A stretch of DNA of 55,538 bases. Origin: an uncultured Chloroflexus sp. (GTDB lineage Bacteria; Chloroflexota; Chloroflexia; Chloroflexales; Chloroflexaceae). Below the pieces are notes generated by a model. It was not told the DNA's origin and searched no databases. It worked only from the letters and a program-made list of their open reading frames with translations. A program made the translations under genes and the position numbers. The number at the start of each line of letters is the position of its first letter. Position 1 is the first letter of the stretch. The stretch lies in contig NZ_CAKZNK010000092.1 in assembly GCF_937129525.1 (NCBI RefSeq), positions 1-55,538 on the forward strand. The letters are read 5' to 3'. Of this stretch, positions 27,423-36,958 are shown piece after piece.

Positions 27423-28050
27423 TCCTCTCCAACCCACTCACGCGATCCAGCGCGCCCTTCTCTGCCACGAGATTAAACCAGCGAATGCCGGGTCGTTGCG
27501 GGTCAGGTGTCTCTTCGGTAAACAACACGCGCAGACCGCTCGATTCGAGCAGGAGGGTAAGGCGGGCAGGTGGTAGCCAGGTGTAGAGCCGGCCATCGAG
27601 GGCGCGTTCACCCTCCGGCGGAGGTGTGCGATACGAGATGATCAGTCGTCCTGCCGGGCGCATGATCCGGGCCAGGTTGATCGTTGCGCTGATCAGTGCT
27701 GCTGCCGGTATGTGCATCAACACGGCGATGCAGAGCACGTTGTCGAAGCTGGCATCGGCAATTCCCGCCAGTTCGGGCAGTGCCGCTGCGCGCACTTCGA
27801 TGCCGGGGTAGGCGGCGCGAGCCTCGGCGATCATCCCGGTTGATGGCTCGAACCCTACGGTTGGGAAGCCGCGCTGGTTCAACCACGCAACATCGCGTCC
27901 GCTGCCGCTGCCCACATCCGCTGTGGGTTTGCCCGGGTGAAAGAAGGTGTCAACCAGGCGATAGATCGCATCGGGGTGCAGGCTTCGTTGGAACGCTGCC
28001 TGCTGGCGGGCCAGCTCGTCATATGTTCGGATCGTTTGTGGATCGGCCAT
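27385..28050 (-). CDS. Class I SAM-dependent methyltransferase
   Basis: A 221-aa Rossmann-fold methyltransferase. Motif I is TADVGSGSGRDVAWLNQ (about 40-56), followed by an acidic VGFEPS motif II and the post-motifs DNVLCIAVLMHI and IMRPAGRLIISYR. The substrate is unknown; the type is a small-molecule methyltransferase rather than a DNA methylase (no DPPY/NPPF). The base composition is GC-rich like the chromosome, unlike the island it touches. It ends 38 bp inside dptH on the other strand, so its last dozen residues (IIVRQTDPSAIH) may have been reshaped when the island inserted (inference). Confidence 0.82.
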   Translation of the reverse strand: MADPQTIRTYDELARQQAAFQRSLHPDAIYRLVDTFFHPGKPTADVGSGSGRDVAWLNQRGFPTVGFEPSTGMIAEARAAYPGIEVRAAALPELAGIADASFDNVLCIAVLMHIPAAALISATINLARIMRPAGRLIISYRTPPPEGERALDGRLYTWLPPARLTLLLESSGLRVLFTEETPDPQRPGIRWFNLVAEKGALDRVSGLERIIVRQTDPSAIH

Positions 28051-28229
28051 AGGCGTGATCTGCGCGTCGGTGTGGTTGTATCGGTCAGATTAGTTCAGTC
28101 CGAATCATACCATGCCACGCGGCGCGCAGGTCTGGAAGAGGCGCTGGTCGGATCGGCGGGCAGCAGTTTGTTTGAATACAGGCTCCACGCCTATGTCGTG
28201 TGGCGCAGGAGGGCAACTGTCTCGATACG

Positions 28230-28259
28230 AAACCGGGGCGGTCAGCGCGACCGCCCCGG
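28230..28259 (-). terminator. Rho-independent terminator of sucA-sucB
   Basis: A perfect 11-bp inverted repeat (CCGGGGCGGTC and its complement, 5-nt loop), starting 22 nt after the sucB stop on the minus strand and followed there by TTTCG. The rest of 28051-28229 shows no gene. Confidence 0.8.
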
Positions 28260-28280
28260 CCAGCATTGGCGCGCGAGGAT

Positions 28281-29621
28281 TTACCCTTCCAGTAGCAGCG
28301 CTTCTGGATCTTCGATCAGCTCCTTCACCTTCACCAGAAAGCGCACTGCGGTGCTGCCATCGATCAGGCGGTGATCGTAGCTGAGCGCGACGTACATCAT
28401 CGGGCGAATGACGATCTGGCCGTTGACAACCACCGGACGCTCTTCGATCTTGTGCATGCCAAGAATGCCTACCTGCGGCGCGTTCAGGATCGGGGTGCTC
28501 ATCAGTGAACCGTAGACGCCGCCGTTGGTAATCGTAAAGGTGCCACCCTGTAGCTCGGCCAGGCTCAATGTGCCTTCGCGCGCTTTTTTGGCCAGTTGGG
28601 CAATCTCTCGCTCGATTTGGGCAAAGGTCTTGCGGTCGGCGTCGCGCACAACCGGCACAACCAGCCCTTCATCGACGCCAACGGCGATGCCGATGTCGTA
28701 GTAGTACTTGATCACCACCTCTTCGCCCTGAATCTCGGCGTTGACGAGCGGAAAGGCCTTAAGCGCGCCGACGACAGCTTTGGTGAAGAATGACATGAAG
28801 CCCAGTCCGACGCCGTGTCGCTCTTTAAACGAGTCTTTGTGGCGGGCGCGCAGGGCCATCACGGCGCTCATATCGATCTCGTTGAAGGTTGTGAGCATTG
28901 CGGCAGTGTGCTGCGCTTCCACCAGGCGACGGGCAATCGTCAGTCGCCGGCGGCTCAGCCGCTGCCGTTCTTCACGCCGATCGCCATTCGTGGTGACACT
29001 AACCGGCGCGGGCGCAGGTGATGGAGTCGGTCGCGGTGGCGCAGGCACCGCTGCCGGTTGTGGTGGCGTTGGCGCAGTTGCCGGCGGTGGTGGCGGTGGT
29101 GTTTCAATGATTGCCGGGATGGCATGGCTGACGTGTACCCGTGACTCGTCGGCTTTGGCTGTGGCCTCGCTTGGGCCTGCGCCAGAGACCAGGCGCAGTA
29201 CGTCTTCTTTCGTCACCCGTCCACCCGGGCCGCTACCCGGCACGGCGCGCAGATCGATGGCGTGCTCAGCCGCCACTTTTTGCGCTACCGGCGTTGCCAG
29301 CACCTCTGTTGCCGGCGCTGTCGGAACCGATGCAGCGGTTGAAGTGACCGCCGGAGCAGTAACCGACGGCGCTTTGGGTAATGCCCCGGCTTCGATTGTC
29401 CCTAGCAGATCGCCGATTGCCACCGTTGTGCCTTCCGGACAGGCGATGCTCGCCAATACGCCACTCTGATCGGCGGCAACCTCGAGATTCACCTTGTCGG
29501 TCTCGAGTTCGACGACCGGTTCGCCAATGGAGACTGCTTCTCCCTCTCGTTTCAACCAGCGCGCTACCGTCGCTTCAACAATCGATTCGCCTAGCGACGG
29601 CACTCGAATTTCGTATGCCAT
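28281..29621 (-). CDS. sucB: Dihydrolipoyllysine succinyltransferase, E2 of 2-oxoglutarate dehydrogenase
   Basis: A 446-aa E2 acyltransferase. Domains in order: lipoyl domain with the lipoylated K43 in ETDKVNLEV; Ala/Pro linker; E1/E3-binding domain (about 110-148, [13 protein letters not shown] with [13 protein letters not shown]); a Pro-rich flexible linker (about 175-210); catalytic domain ending in YDHRLIDG with H417 and D421. [11 protein letters not shown] at the N-terminus is typical of succinyltransferases. It follows sucA by 139 bp and shares its direction, so E1 and E2 are made together; the E3 (lpd) is elsewhere. The terminator at 28230-28259 closes the unit. Confidence 0.95.
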   Translation of the reverse strand: MAYEIRVPSLGESIVEATVARWLKREGEAVSIGEPVVELETDKVNLEVAADQSGVLASIACPEGTTVAIGDLLGTIEAGALPKAPSVTAPAVTSTAASVPTAPATEVLATPVAQKVAAEHAIDLRAVPGSGPGGRVTKEDVLRLVSGAGPSEATAKADESRVHVSHAIPAIIETPPPPPPATAPTPPQPAAVPAPPRPTPSPAPAPVSVTTNGDRREERQRLSRRRLTIARRLVEAQHTAAMLTTFNEIDMSAVMALRARHKDSFKERHGVGLGFMSFFTKAVVGALKAFPLVNAEIQGEEVVIKYYYDIGIAVGVDEGLVVPVVRDADRKTFAQIEREIAQLAKKAREGTLSLAELQGGTFTITNGGVYGSLMSTPILNAPQVGILGMHKIEERPVVVNGQIVIRPMMYVALSYDHRLIDGSTAVRFLVKVKELIEDPEALLLEG

Positions 29622-29760
29622 GCCGTTAACCTGCCTCTATCAGTGTAGTGAGCCTCTCCAAGCATTGTAGATATTCCACAGGCGGCAGACACAGCTTCAT
29701 ACAGATGACAGATCGCTCCTGCTCTGACTCGCCGGGCCTGCCGCGACGGTCGCAAATCGC

Positions 29761-32586
29761 TTATCGCGTCAGCGCCGTCTGGCCTGCGATAGCCGGAACC
29801 GGCGCGTCTGGTATATCGGCCACCGCTTCGCGCAGAATACGGGCCTGCTCGCGCGCGTGAATGCTATGCAGACCCTCAGCCGGACTGGCCGATTCGGCGC
29901 GTCCGACGTAGCGCAGCGTAACCCCTTCCGGCAACAGTTGTTGCAATCGCGGCCAGACAAACGTCCACGCTCCCATATTTTGCGGCTCTTCTTGCAGCCA
30001 GATCACCTCACGCAGATGCGGATACCGCTGCGTGGCAGCGCGCAATTCTTCCGTCGGGAAGGGGTAGAGTAGCTCGAGCCGCAACAGATCAACCCGACCA
30101 GCCGTCTTTTCCCATTCGGCGCTCGAGAGCAGGTCAATCGCCACCTTACCCGAACACAGGATGAGGCGGGTGACTCCTTCGGGAGCGGGAGCTTCGGCGC
30201 CCAATCCCAAGACCGGTTGGAAGCGATTGTCGGTCAGGTCGCGCAGTGACGAACTGCTGCGGGGATGGCGCAACAGGCTCTTGGGGGTCAGGATGATCAG
30301 CGGTTTGGGATCGGCGTAGAGTGAAGCGGCCTGGTAGCGCAGCAGATGGAAATATTGCGCCGCCGTGGTGCAGTTGGCGATGCGGATGTTGTCGTTGGCT
30401 GCCAGTTGCAAAAAGCGCTCCAGCCGCGCGCTCGAGTGTTCCGGGCCTTGCCCTTCGTAACCGTGTGGCAAGAGCATCACCAGCGACGGGTTTTGCCCCC
30501 ACTTGGCATGACCGCTGACGATAAACTGGTCGATAATCACCTGAGCGCCATTGGCAAAATCGCCAAACTGCGCTTCCCACAGCACTAACGTGTCGGGGGC
30601 ATGGCAGCTATAGCCATACTCAAAACCGAGCACGGCGGCTTCAGAGAGCGGGCTGTTATAGACCGCAAACGACGCGCGAGCCTGAGGAATGGCGTGCAGC
30701 GGAATGAAGCGCTCGCCGGTAACCACGTCGTGCAGGACGGCGTGGCGGTGGCTAAACGTGCCTCGCTCGCTGTCTTGACCAGTTAAGCGGATGGGTGTGC
30801 CGTCGGCGAGAATGCTGGCGAAGGCCAGTGCTTCAGCGTGCCCCCATTCGATGCCATTCTCTTCATAAATCGCCTGGCGGCGGCGTTGTAACATGCGCTC
30901 GAGTTTGGGATGAACGGTAAAGTTTTCCGGTCGGTCGAGCAGCGCCTCGTTGAGTTCGATCAACGTCTTGGCCGATACCGGGCGGGCAAAGATCGGCGGT
31001 CGGCGCAGCGGCTGCGGGTCAGGCGGTGGCGGGGCCGGTGGTAGCGAAGCGGCCAGACGTTGCCGTTCGCGCACCTTCTCGAATGCCTGCTGAAGCTTCT
31101 GCATCACGGCATCGACGCGCGCCTGCGCCTCTTCGCGCGTAATAATCCCGCGACGTTCGAGTTCACGCGCCCAAATCTCGCGCGCGGTCGGGTGATTGCG
31201 AATGCGCTCGTACATCTTGGGTTGGGTAAACTCCGGCTCATCACCTTCGTTGTGCCCCCAACGTCGGTAGCCGACCAGGTCGATCAGAAAATCTTTCTGA
31301 AACTTTTCACGGTAGGCCGAGGCCATGCGCGCTGCAGCGATGCAGGCTTCAACATCATCAGCATTGACGTGAACAACCGGAATTTCCAGCCCGCGGGCCA
31401 GGTCACTGGCATAGAGAGTCGAACGCGAATCGTTGCTATCGGTGGTAAACCCGATCTGGTTGTTGATAATGATGTGAATTGTCCCGCCAGTGTGGTATCC
31501 CTTCAAGCGGGAGAGGTTGAGCGTTTCGGCCACAATTCCCTGACCGGGGAAAGCGGCATCACCGTGGATCAAGATCGCGAGCGACTCCTTCTCATCCTCT
31601 TCGGGGAAGCCTGGCCGATGCCGACGCTCTTGAGCGGCGCGCGCGCGCCCTTCGACCACCGGGTTGATAAACTCCAGATGGCTGGGGTTGGGCGCCAGCG
31701 TAATCGGCATTTCGGCCACGCCACTCTCGCGGTAGGCCTTGCGCGCGCCCAGGTGATACTTCACGTCACCGGTCCAGCCCTCATATGTATCTTTGGTATA
31801 GTCGGGCGAGTGAAACTCGGTCAGGATCATCGAATAGGGCTTGCCAAGGATGTGAGCCAGCACATTCAAGCGGCCACGATGAGCCATGCCGATCACGACC
31901 TCTTTAGTGCCGGCAGTGGCGGCATTGCGGATAATTGCATCGATCATCGGGATGAGCATATCGCAACCCTCGATCGAAAACCGCTTTTGACCGGGGAAGG
32001 TTTTGTGCAAAAAGCGCTCGAAGGTCTCAACCTCGGTCAGGCGGTCGAGCAATTCGCGCTGCCGTTCGGCATCCATCCCGCCAAAAAAGCGCCGATCTTC
32101 GGCGGCTTCGCGGATCCAGGCTCGTTCGCGATAATCTTGAATCTGGTCAGTCTCGTACCCAATCGAGCCGGAATAGGCCTGCCGCAAACGTTCAACGCCC
32201 TCGGCGGCATTGCGCACCTGGGTGGCAATCGGCCCGCGCACAATATGCGCCGGCAGGGCCGCCAGGTCAGCCTGAGTCACGCCATGCGTGGCCAGCTCAA
32301 GACCGGGATCACCGGGAGGATCGCTGCCCAGCGGGTCGATCCGGGCTGCCAGGTGACCTAGTTCGCGGATGTATCGGATTAAGCGCGCTGCGCCAACAAT
32401 GCGCGTCACGTCGAGTTGGGGTTGGCCGCGTTCATCAGTCGATGCCAGACCTTCGTCTGGCGGCGTCCATTGGGCAAAGAAGGCGCGCGTCGCTTCATCA
32501 ACCGAATTGGGATCGACGCGGTAACGTTCGTACAATTCGATCAGATAGCCGGCATTTGGGCCGTAAAAACCATTCCATTCATTCAT
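29761..32586 (-). CDS. sucA: 2-oxoglutarate dehydrogenase E1
   Basis: A 941-aa thiamine-diphosphate enzyme that decarboxylates 2-oxoglutarate and succinylates the lipoyl group of SucB. ATG 32586 begins the family N-terminus (NEWNGFYGPNAGYLIELYERY), with AAGGAG upstream; the upstream frame covers the promoter. Landmarks: GMAHRGRLNVLAHILGKP, the ThDP motif HGDAAFPGQGIVAETLN with IINNQIGFTT, RRWGHNEGDEPEFTQP, and the C-terminal transketolase-like part with EAQFGDFANGAQVIIDQF. Length is normal for E1o. Together with acnA and gltA it shows an oxidative TCA cycle, expected to operate during dark respiratory growth if the host is Chloroflexus-like. Confidence 0.96.
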   Translation of the reverse strand: MNEWNGFYGPNAGYLIELYERYRVDPNSVDEATRAFFAQWTPPDEGLASTDERGQPQLDVTRIVGAARLIRYIRELGHLAARIDPLGSDPPGDPGLELATHGVTQADLAALPAHIVRGPIATQVRNAAEGVERLRQAYSGSIGYETDQIQDYRERAWIREAAEDRRFFGGMDAERQRELLDRLTEVETFERFLHKTFPGQKRFSIEGCDMLIPMIDAIIRNAATAGTKEVVIGMAHRGRLNVLAHILGKPYSMILTEFHSPDYTKDTYEGWTGDVKYHLGARKAYRESGVAEMPITLAPNPSHLEFINPVVEGRARAAQERRHRPGFPEEDEKESLAILIHGDAAFPGQGIVAETLNLSRLKGYHTGGTIHIIINNQIGFTTDSNDSRSTLYASDLARGLEIPVVHVNADDVEACIAAARMASAYREKFQKDFLIDLVGYRRWGHNEGDEPEFTQPKMYERIRNHPTAREIWARELERRGIITREEAQARVDAVMQKLQQAFEKVRERQRLAASLPPAPPPPDPQPLRRPPIFARPVSAKTLIELNEALLDRPENFTVHPKLERMLQRRRQAIYEENGIEWGHAEALAFASILADGTPIRLTGQDSERGTFSHRHAVLHDVVTGERFIPLHAIPQARASFAVYNSPLSEAAVLGFEYGYSCHAPDTLVLWEAQFGDFANGAQVIIDQFIVSGHAKWGQNPSLVMLLPHGYEGQGPEHSSARLERFLQLAANDNIRIANCTTAAQYFHLLRYQAASLYADPKPLIILTPKSLLRHPRSSSSLRDLTDNRFQPVLGLGAEAPAPEGVTRLILCSGKVAIDLLSSAEWEKTAGRVDLLRLELLYPFPTEELRAATQRYPHLREVIWLQEEPQNMGAWTFVWPRLQQLLPEGVTLRYVGRAESASPAEGLHSIHAREQARILREAVADIPDAPVPAIAGQTALTR

Positions 32587-32691
32587 GCCTCGCCCGCTCC
32601 TTGGTCGTTTGATACCGACAGCCGGTTTTTTGTTAAGAATGTCACAAATAATGAATGATTGCGCAACACTTTGCGTTGCTCTGCCGCTTCT

Positions 32692-32700
32692 ATTGTACCA
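32692..32700 (-). promoter_or_regulatory. Extended -10 promoter of sucA
   Basis: On the minus strand TGG-TACAAT, an extended -10, lies about 106 nt before the sucA start. No convincing -35 is seen. Confidence 0.55.
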
Positions 32701-32786
32701 CGTTGACTGCACAGCGTTTCAAGGCAAAAAAACAACGCGGCCAGAGGCCGCATCGTCTTGTCGGAGCGACGAGAAGAGGGTGTAGC

Positions 32787-32933
32787 TTATGCGCCGGCAA
32801 TCGCGTTGCAGGCCGCCGCAACTCCTAGCATGGCGCCAAGCGTGACCAGGACGGCCAAAAACTGGGCCAGCCGGTAAGGCATCTCGTAGCGCGTAGCCGG
32901 TCGAGAAACTGAGGTAATCCGCTCCCGCTGCAT
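32787..32933 (-). CDS. Predicted 48-aa single-span membrane peptide
   Basis: An ATG at 32933 preceded by GTGAGG at six bases opens a 48-codon frame. The product has a basic N-terminus (MQRERITSVSRPATR) and then one hydrophobic helix from about residue 22 (FLAVLVTLGAMLGVAAAC). It lies just upstream of sucA in the same direction but with the sucA promoter in between. A palindrome (32946-32959) sits immediately before the RBS. It is too short for a family assignment. Support is the RBS, composition and placement only; it could be chance. Confidence 0.45.
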   Translation of the reverse strand: MQRERITSVSRPATRYEMPYRLAQFLAVLVTLGAMLGVAAACNAIAGA

Positions 32934-32945
32934 GTTTGCCTCACT

Positions 32946-32959
32946 TGTAACAGGTTACA
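32946..32959. promoter_or_regulatory. Palindrome TGTAAC-AG-GTTACA, possible operator
   Basis: A perfect 6+2+6 inverted repeat between the small minus-strand ORF and the plus-strand extended -10 promoter at 32991-32999. It could control either direction. No cognate regulator gene is nearby. Confidence 0.4.
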
Positions 32960-32990
32960 TGTTTTATCGTATATTGTCATGATATCCATT

Positions 32991-32999
32991 TGATATAAT
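32991..32999 (+). promoter_or_regulatory. Extended -10 promoter upstream of the large membrane protein
   Basis: TG-A-TATAAT, with TTGTCA 14 nt upstream of the hexamer (shorter than ideal). It would give a leader of about 240 nt before the start at 33244. In that leader I see no riboswitch-like structure and no convincing gene. Confidence 0.5.
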
Positions 33000-33243
33000 G
33001 CGTCACCAGAGAGAAATGCTTCCAACCGGTGGGGAAGATCTACCTGAGCGGTGATGAACGGCGTCAAAATTTTGCAAAATTGTTACCAAATTCGCGCTCC
33101 AAAAATGGTACGATAAGCCTCGCAACTGACTGACGTTTGCTTCTCCACAGGCGATCTTGCGATCGGTGTATGGCATATGGTCGCTGACTCAGAGATGCGA
33201 CTTCGGCAGATTCGCGTGGATCCGAAAGTGTTTGGAGCGTGGT

Positions 33244-36200
33244 ATGGGAGTTGAGACTGTCATCATCTTCTGCTCACTGCCTCTCATCTTGATCGCAGGT
33301 GTGATAGGTTTTTTCATTGGCCTGAGCGTGGCGCGCCGAGCCGATCCGCGCTCGCAATTCGCCGATCTGGTGCAATTCTGGCGGCAAACCCAACAAATTG
33401 ATCAAGCTACCGCCGATCGGCTGCTGAAATTGTTGTGGAGCCGTGAGATGCCCCGGGTGGCAGAATCGGTAGAACTTGATGAGTCACGCCAGGTACCATC
33501 TACCGATGTGGCAGATGGTATACCCGCGCCGGCTCAACCGGTGCCAGAACCGATGTCGATGCTCGCGACACGTTCGGCAAGCGATGCGCCATTATCTTCC
33601 CTGACAGTCGAACCGATAGCGCCGCCAGATCGCGCGCCATTGCCGGAGGGTGGGAACGTTCCGGTTACGCCAGTAGATGAAAAGCCGTTCGTGGCTGCGG
33701 CTGATTTACCGGAAGCGAGCCGTGCCGATCGGCTGTCGCCATTCGTTGCCGCGCTCCTCTCGCTGGGAATGCGGCGGATGTTGCTTGCTATTGGCACATT
33801 TCTGGTTGTCGTTTCGAGTCTGGTGCTCGTGATCTTCAACTGGAACAGCTTCGTTCCTGTGACGCAGGTCGGGATTATCGCGGCATTGACAGCCGGTCTG
33901 TGGGGGCTGGGGCGATGGCTGGAGCAGCGAGAGGATTTTGCCGCTGCTGGCCGCAACTTGAGCGCAGTGGCGGCATTACTGGTTCCCGTTGTCGCCTTCT
34001 CTTTTACTCGCCCTGGTTTGCTGAATCTTGATCCTCCGCTCGCTTTCCTGCTGGTCAGTGGATCAAGTGCGCTGCTGTACACGATTGGCGCCTGGCTTTC
34101 CAGACGGCTTTTCTACAGTTTGGCCGCAAGCGTGGCAGTATGCGCCACGATGATCAGCTCGTTCTGGCAATGGAATGTGGCCGCGCTCTGGCAGCCGGCC
34201 TGGTCGTTTAGTTTGTGGTTGTTGGCATCGATTGTTGCCCGGTGGCTGGCGCAGCGGAGTGCCGTTCCGCTCGCGCTGGGGCCGCGTATCTTGCAATGGG
34301 CTGGCCCGCCGGTGTCGTTGCTGGTAAGCCTGAGCTTCTTTCTAGCCGATCCAACTGTCATGACCGCGCCAGCCACGTTGACGGCGCTGGCGTTGGGGGC
34401 CGTGTTCTGGGGTGGTTTAGGGTGGTTTGACCGCCAACCAAACTGGTGGTGGGCTACTGCGCTCATCTTGCCCGTGGCCGCGCTGGTAGGATCGGTCTTA
34501 CCCAATGTCGGCCCAAACTGGATCACGCAAGGCTTTGCCGCGCTCGCGCTGGGATATGTTGGATTGGCCGCTGCGACCGAACGGCGCTCGTCTGGCTATG
34601 CTCTGCCGCTGCTGGCTGTGGCGCCGGTGTTGGGGTTGGTGGTCATTGGCGCGACACTCGACCGCTCGGCGGTAATCCGGAACTATCCGCTGTTGATCGG
34701 GACGGCAGGCCTGGCGTTGACGTTGCTCGAACGTGGCCGACTGGTGGTGTTGCAGGCCCGTCGCGCGCTGGTCGGCACACTGTTGCTCGGTCTGGCAATC
34801 GTGCTGGTTGCCGGTTGGACGGCTATGGTCGGTGAGACGGTGAGTCAGCGCCTGTTCATTGCGCTGCTGGTCGGGGGCAGCGCGTTTCTGACGCAGGCTG
34901 TGCCGATGGTGGGGCGGATCGCGTATGCGCCGGCGACGTGTCGCTTCGTGGGGGCCGGGCTGGTTGCATTCACGGCGCTTGCACTTGTCCTGGTTGATGT
35001 CGATCTGCGCATCCTGGCGCTGGCGCTGGCAATGGCGCTCTACGGCTGGCAGGCTGCGCGCGCGCGTCATAGCTGGTGGGCGCTGAGCAGTTTGACGGCG
35101 GGCGTGTTGTTCGTGGCAGCCGGATTGAGCCGGCTGGGATGGCTGGCAACGTTGGAACACTATCTCCTGGCCGGGATGGGCCTGGCTGGTCTGCTCGGGA
35201 TTGGCGGGAGTCTGCTCCGCCATGGGTCGCAACAGTATTGGATGAAACCGGCGCTGGGCTGGGCGGGCCTGTTGAGTGGCCTCAGTTCCCTGTTGTTGCT
35301 GGTCGCTTTCACGCAACCAGGGCTGATTGCAGTGAGTGCCGCTCTGCTTGGTAGCGCAGGCTGGGTCGTGATGAGCGCCATCTGGCGTCGCTGGTGGATG
35401 GGGTATCCGGCGGCGACTCTGCTGACTATAGGATGGATGCTGGCTGTCATCGGTAGATTTCTCGATTGGAGTGGTGGTCTCAGCGCGCTGGCAGTGCTGG
35501 CCGTTCCCCTCAGCGCCGGGTATGGTCTGTTTGCGCTGGCCCTGCGCCGCTGGCCAGATTACGACCGCCCCTATGCCCATTTTGCGCTGGGTATCGCGTT
35601 GCTGATACCGCTCCCGGCGTTGCTGGTTGTGCTGGAGCATTGGGCGCAACTCGCCGCGCCGGCTGCTCTGGTCAATCTCCCGCTGGCGACGATCGGATCG
35701 GCGGCCATTCTGGCTGCCGGCGCGGTAGCATACCGGCGCTGGCGGATTGCGAGTCTGAGCCTGATCCATCTGATGATTGCAGTTGGCGGACTGGCTTACT
35801 GGCTGGCGCCGCGTGATGGGTTGGTAGTTGGCTGGACGCTGCTCGCGGCAGCCAGTGCGACAATTATCGGCAGTGTGTTTGCGCAGCGTCGATGGATGGC
35901 GCCAGAGCTGCGCATGATCGGTCGTGACAGCTACGGGATTGGTGGCGTCGCTGGGCTGGTGGCGCTATCGTCGCTCTTCACCGGCGACCTGAGCAGTCTG
36001 ATCTGGCCATTGCTGGTATGGGCACTGGTTACCGCGATCGTTACCGCTCACGAGCAGAGTGAATTCGGCGCTACGCTCAGTCTGCTGGCGCTCATCGGCA
36101 GTATGGCCGGAGGTTTGGCGTTGACCGTGTTGTCTGCGCCATGGCAGGCGGCCTGGTTAGCGCTGACGCTTCTGCTGCCGGTGATGGCCGGCTGGCTGGC

Positions 36201-36882
36201 GCAGCGCTGGCCGGCTGGCGCTTGCTGGTATCGACCAACCCTGTGGACACCGCTGGTGGTTGGGTTACTGGCGATCGCGATTGCCGCTGCCGATATGCGC
36301 GCGCTGGTGGTTGCTCTGGTTAACGCCGGTGTCGTTCTGGTCACAATCACTGTGCGTGAACGGCGCAGCGAGTATGGCTATCTGGCCGGAGCAGCATTTG
36401 TTGCTGCCAGTCTCGGTCAATTTACAGTCTGGGAAGTGGCTGAGATCCAGTTCTACGTCATTCCGGTTGGCGCTTACCTGCTGGTGCTGGCAAACGGCAT
36501 TCGCCACTTCCAGCGCAACAATGGATTGGCGCGGCTGGTGGACACCGGTGCGGTGGTTTTGCTGTTGGGAGTGACGCTGATTCAGGCCGCCGGTTCAGCC
36601 AGTAACATCTTCTTCATCCTGCTGGTCGGCGGCGAGTCGCTACTGGTCGCCGTATATGGCGGTCTGCTGCGGTTGCGGGTGCCGTTTATCGGCGGAATTG
36701 CCGGTATTGTGGTCAGTGTGCTCTGGCTGGTTGCCAACGCAGCGCTGATGCTCAACCAATGGCTGCTACTGGGGAGCCTTGGTCTGCTAATGCTGGTGGC
36801 CTACGTCTTGCTCGAACGGCAACAAGCGGTTCTCCGGCGCCTTGGGCGCGACTGGGCACTGCGGTTGCAGCAATGGCGTTAA
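33244..36882 (+). CDS. 1212-aa polytopic membrane protein, function unknown
   Basis: Starts at ATG 33244 with GGAG upstream. One N-terminal span (about 5-27) is followed by a cytoplasmic helix reminiscent of the DUF2157 start (LVQFWRQTQQIDQATADRLLKLLW), a Pro/Ala-rich linker to about residue 160, then an almost unbroken series of roughly 30 hydrophobic helices to the C-terminus. Loops are short and Arg/Trp-rich; there is no nucleotide-binding or catalytic motif. Such very large Ala/Leu/Gly-rich proteins are annotated in other bacteria as DUF2157 or SCO7613-like membrane proteins; this is resemblance only. It stands alone between its own promoter region and a bidirectional terminator. Function is not known. 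Confidence 0.75.
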   Translation: MGVETVIIFCSLPLILIAGVIGFFIGLSVARRADPRSQFADLVQFWRQTQQIDQATADRLLKLLWSREMPRVAESVELDESRQVPSTDVADGIPAPAQPVPEPMSMLATRSASDAPLSSLTVEPIAPPDRAPLPEGGNVPVTPVDEKPFVAAADLPEASRADRLSPFVAALLSLGMRRMLLAIGTFLVVVSSLVLVIFNWNSFVPVTQVGIIAALTAGLWGLGRWLEQREDFAAAGRNLSAVAALLVPVVAFSFTRPGLLNLDPPLAFLLVSGSSALLYTIGAWLSRRLFYSLAASVAVCATMISSFWQWNVAALWQPAWSFSLWLLASIVARWLAQRSAVPLALGPRILQWAGPPVSLLVSLSFFLADPTVMTAPATLTALALGAVFWGGLGWFDRQPNWWWATALILPVAALVGSVLPNVGPNWITQGFAALALGYVGLAAATERRSSGYALPLLAVAPVLGLVVIGATLDRSAVIRNYPLLIGTAGLALTLLERGRLVVLQARRALVGTLLLGLAIVLVAGWTAMVGETVSQRLFIALLVGGSAFLTQAVPMVGRIAYAPATCRFVGAGLVAFTALALVLVDVDLRILALALAMALYGWQAARARHSWWALSSLTAGVLFVAAGLSRLGWLATLEHYLLAGMGLAGLLGIGGSLLRHGSQQYWMKPALGWAGLLSGLSSLLLLVAFTQPGLIAVSAALLGSAGWVVMSAIWRRWWMGYPAATLLTIGWMLAVIGRFLDWSGGLSALAVLAVPLSAGYGLFALALRRWPDYDRPYAHFALGIALLIPLPALLVVLEHWAQLAAPAALVNLPLATIGSAAILAAGAVAYRRWRIASLSLIHLMIAVGGLAYWLAPRDGLVVGWTLLAAASATIIGSVFAQRRWMAPELRMIGRDSYGIGGVAGLVALSSLFTGDLSSLIWPLLVWALVTAIVTAHEQSEFGATLSLLALIGSMAGGLALTVLSAPWQAAWLALTLLLPVMAGWLAQRWPAGACWYRPTLWTPLVVGLLAIAIAAADMRALVVALVNAGVVLVTITVRERRSEYGYLAGAAFVAASLGQFTVWEVAEIQFYVIPVGAYLLVLANGIRHFQRNNGLARLVDTGAVVLLLGVTLIQAAGSASNIFFILLVGGESLLVAVYGGLLRLRVPFIGGIAGIVVSVLWLVANAALMLNQWLLLGSLGLLMLVAYVLLERQQAVLRRLGRDWALRLQQWR

Positions 36883-36897
36883 GCAACGGATAACAAC

Positions 36898-36932
36898 GTG
36901 GTCGAGCGGCCCGATCTGGGCGGCTCGACCAC
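36898..36932. terminator. Bidirectional terminator between convergent genes
   Basis: A 15-nt arm (36898-36912, GTGGTCGAGC then GGCCC) pairs with 36918-36932 with a single mismatch and a 5-nt loop. It sits between the ends of the membrane protein gene (+) and gap (-). T-runs are weak on both sides. Confidence 0.7.
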
Positions 36933-36958
36933 ATCAAAAGCATTGATAACAACAAAAT

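Noticed and set aside
27385-28050. DNA methyltransferase belonging to the defence island
   Set aside because: Opposite strand, GC-rich like the chromosome, and no DNA-methylase catalytic motif; it looks like a small-molecule methyltransferase.
28741-29469. 242-codon plus-strand frame rich in Ala/Gly/Val
   Set aside because: Antisense shadow of the sucB linker and lipoyl domain.
31060-32361. 433-codon open frame on the plus strand
   Set aside because: It lies wholly antisense to sucA, has no recognisable domain or RBS and is a by-product of codon bias in GC-rich DNA.
34498-35769. 423-codon minus-strand open frame
   Set aside because: Antisense to the 1212-aa membrane protein; its Gln/Arg-rich composition is the complement of Leu/Ala codons.
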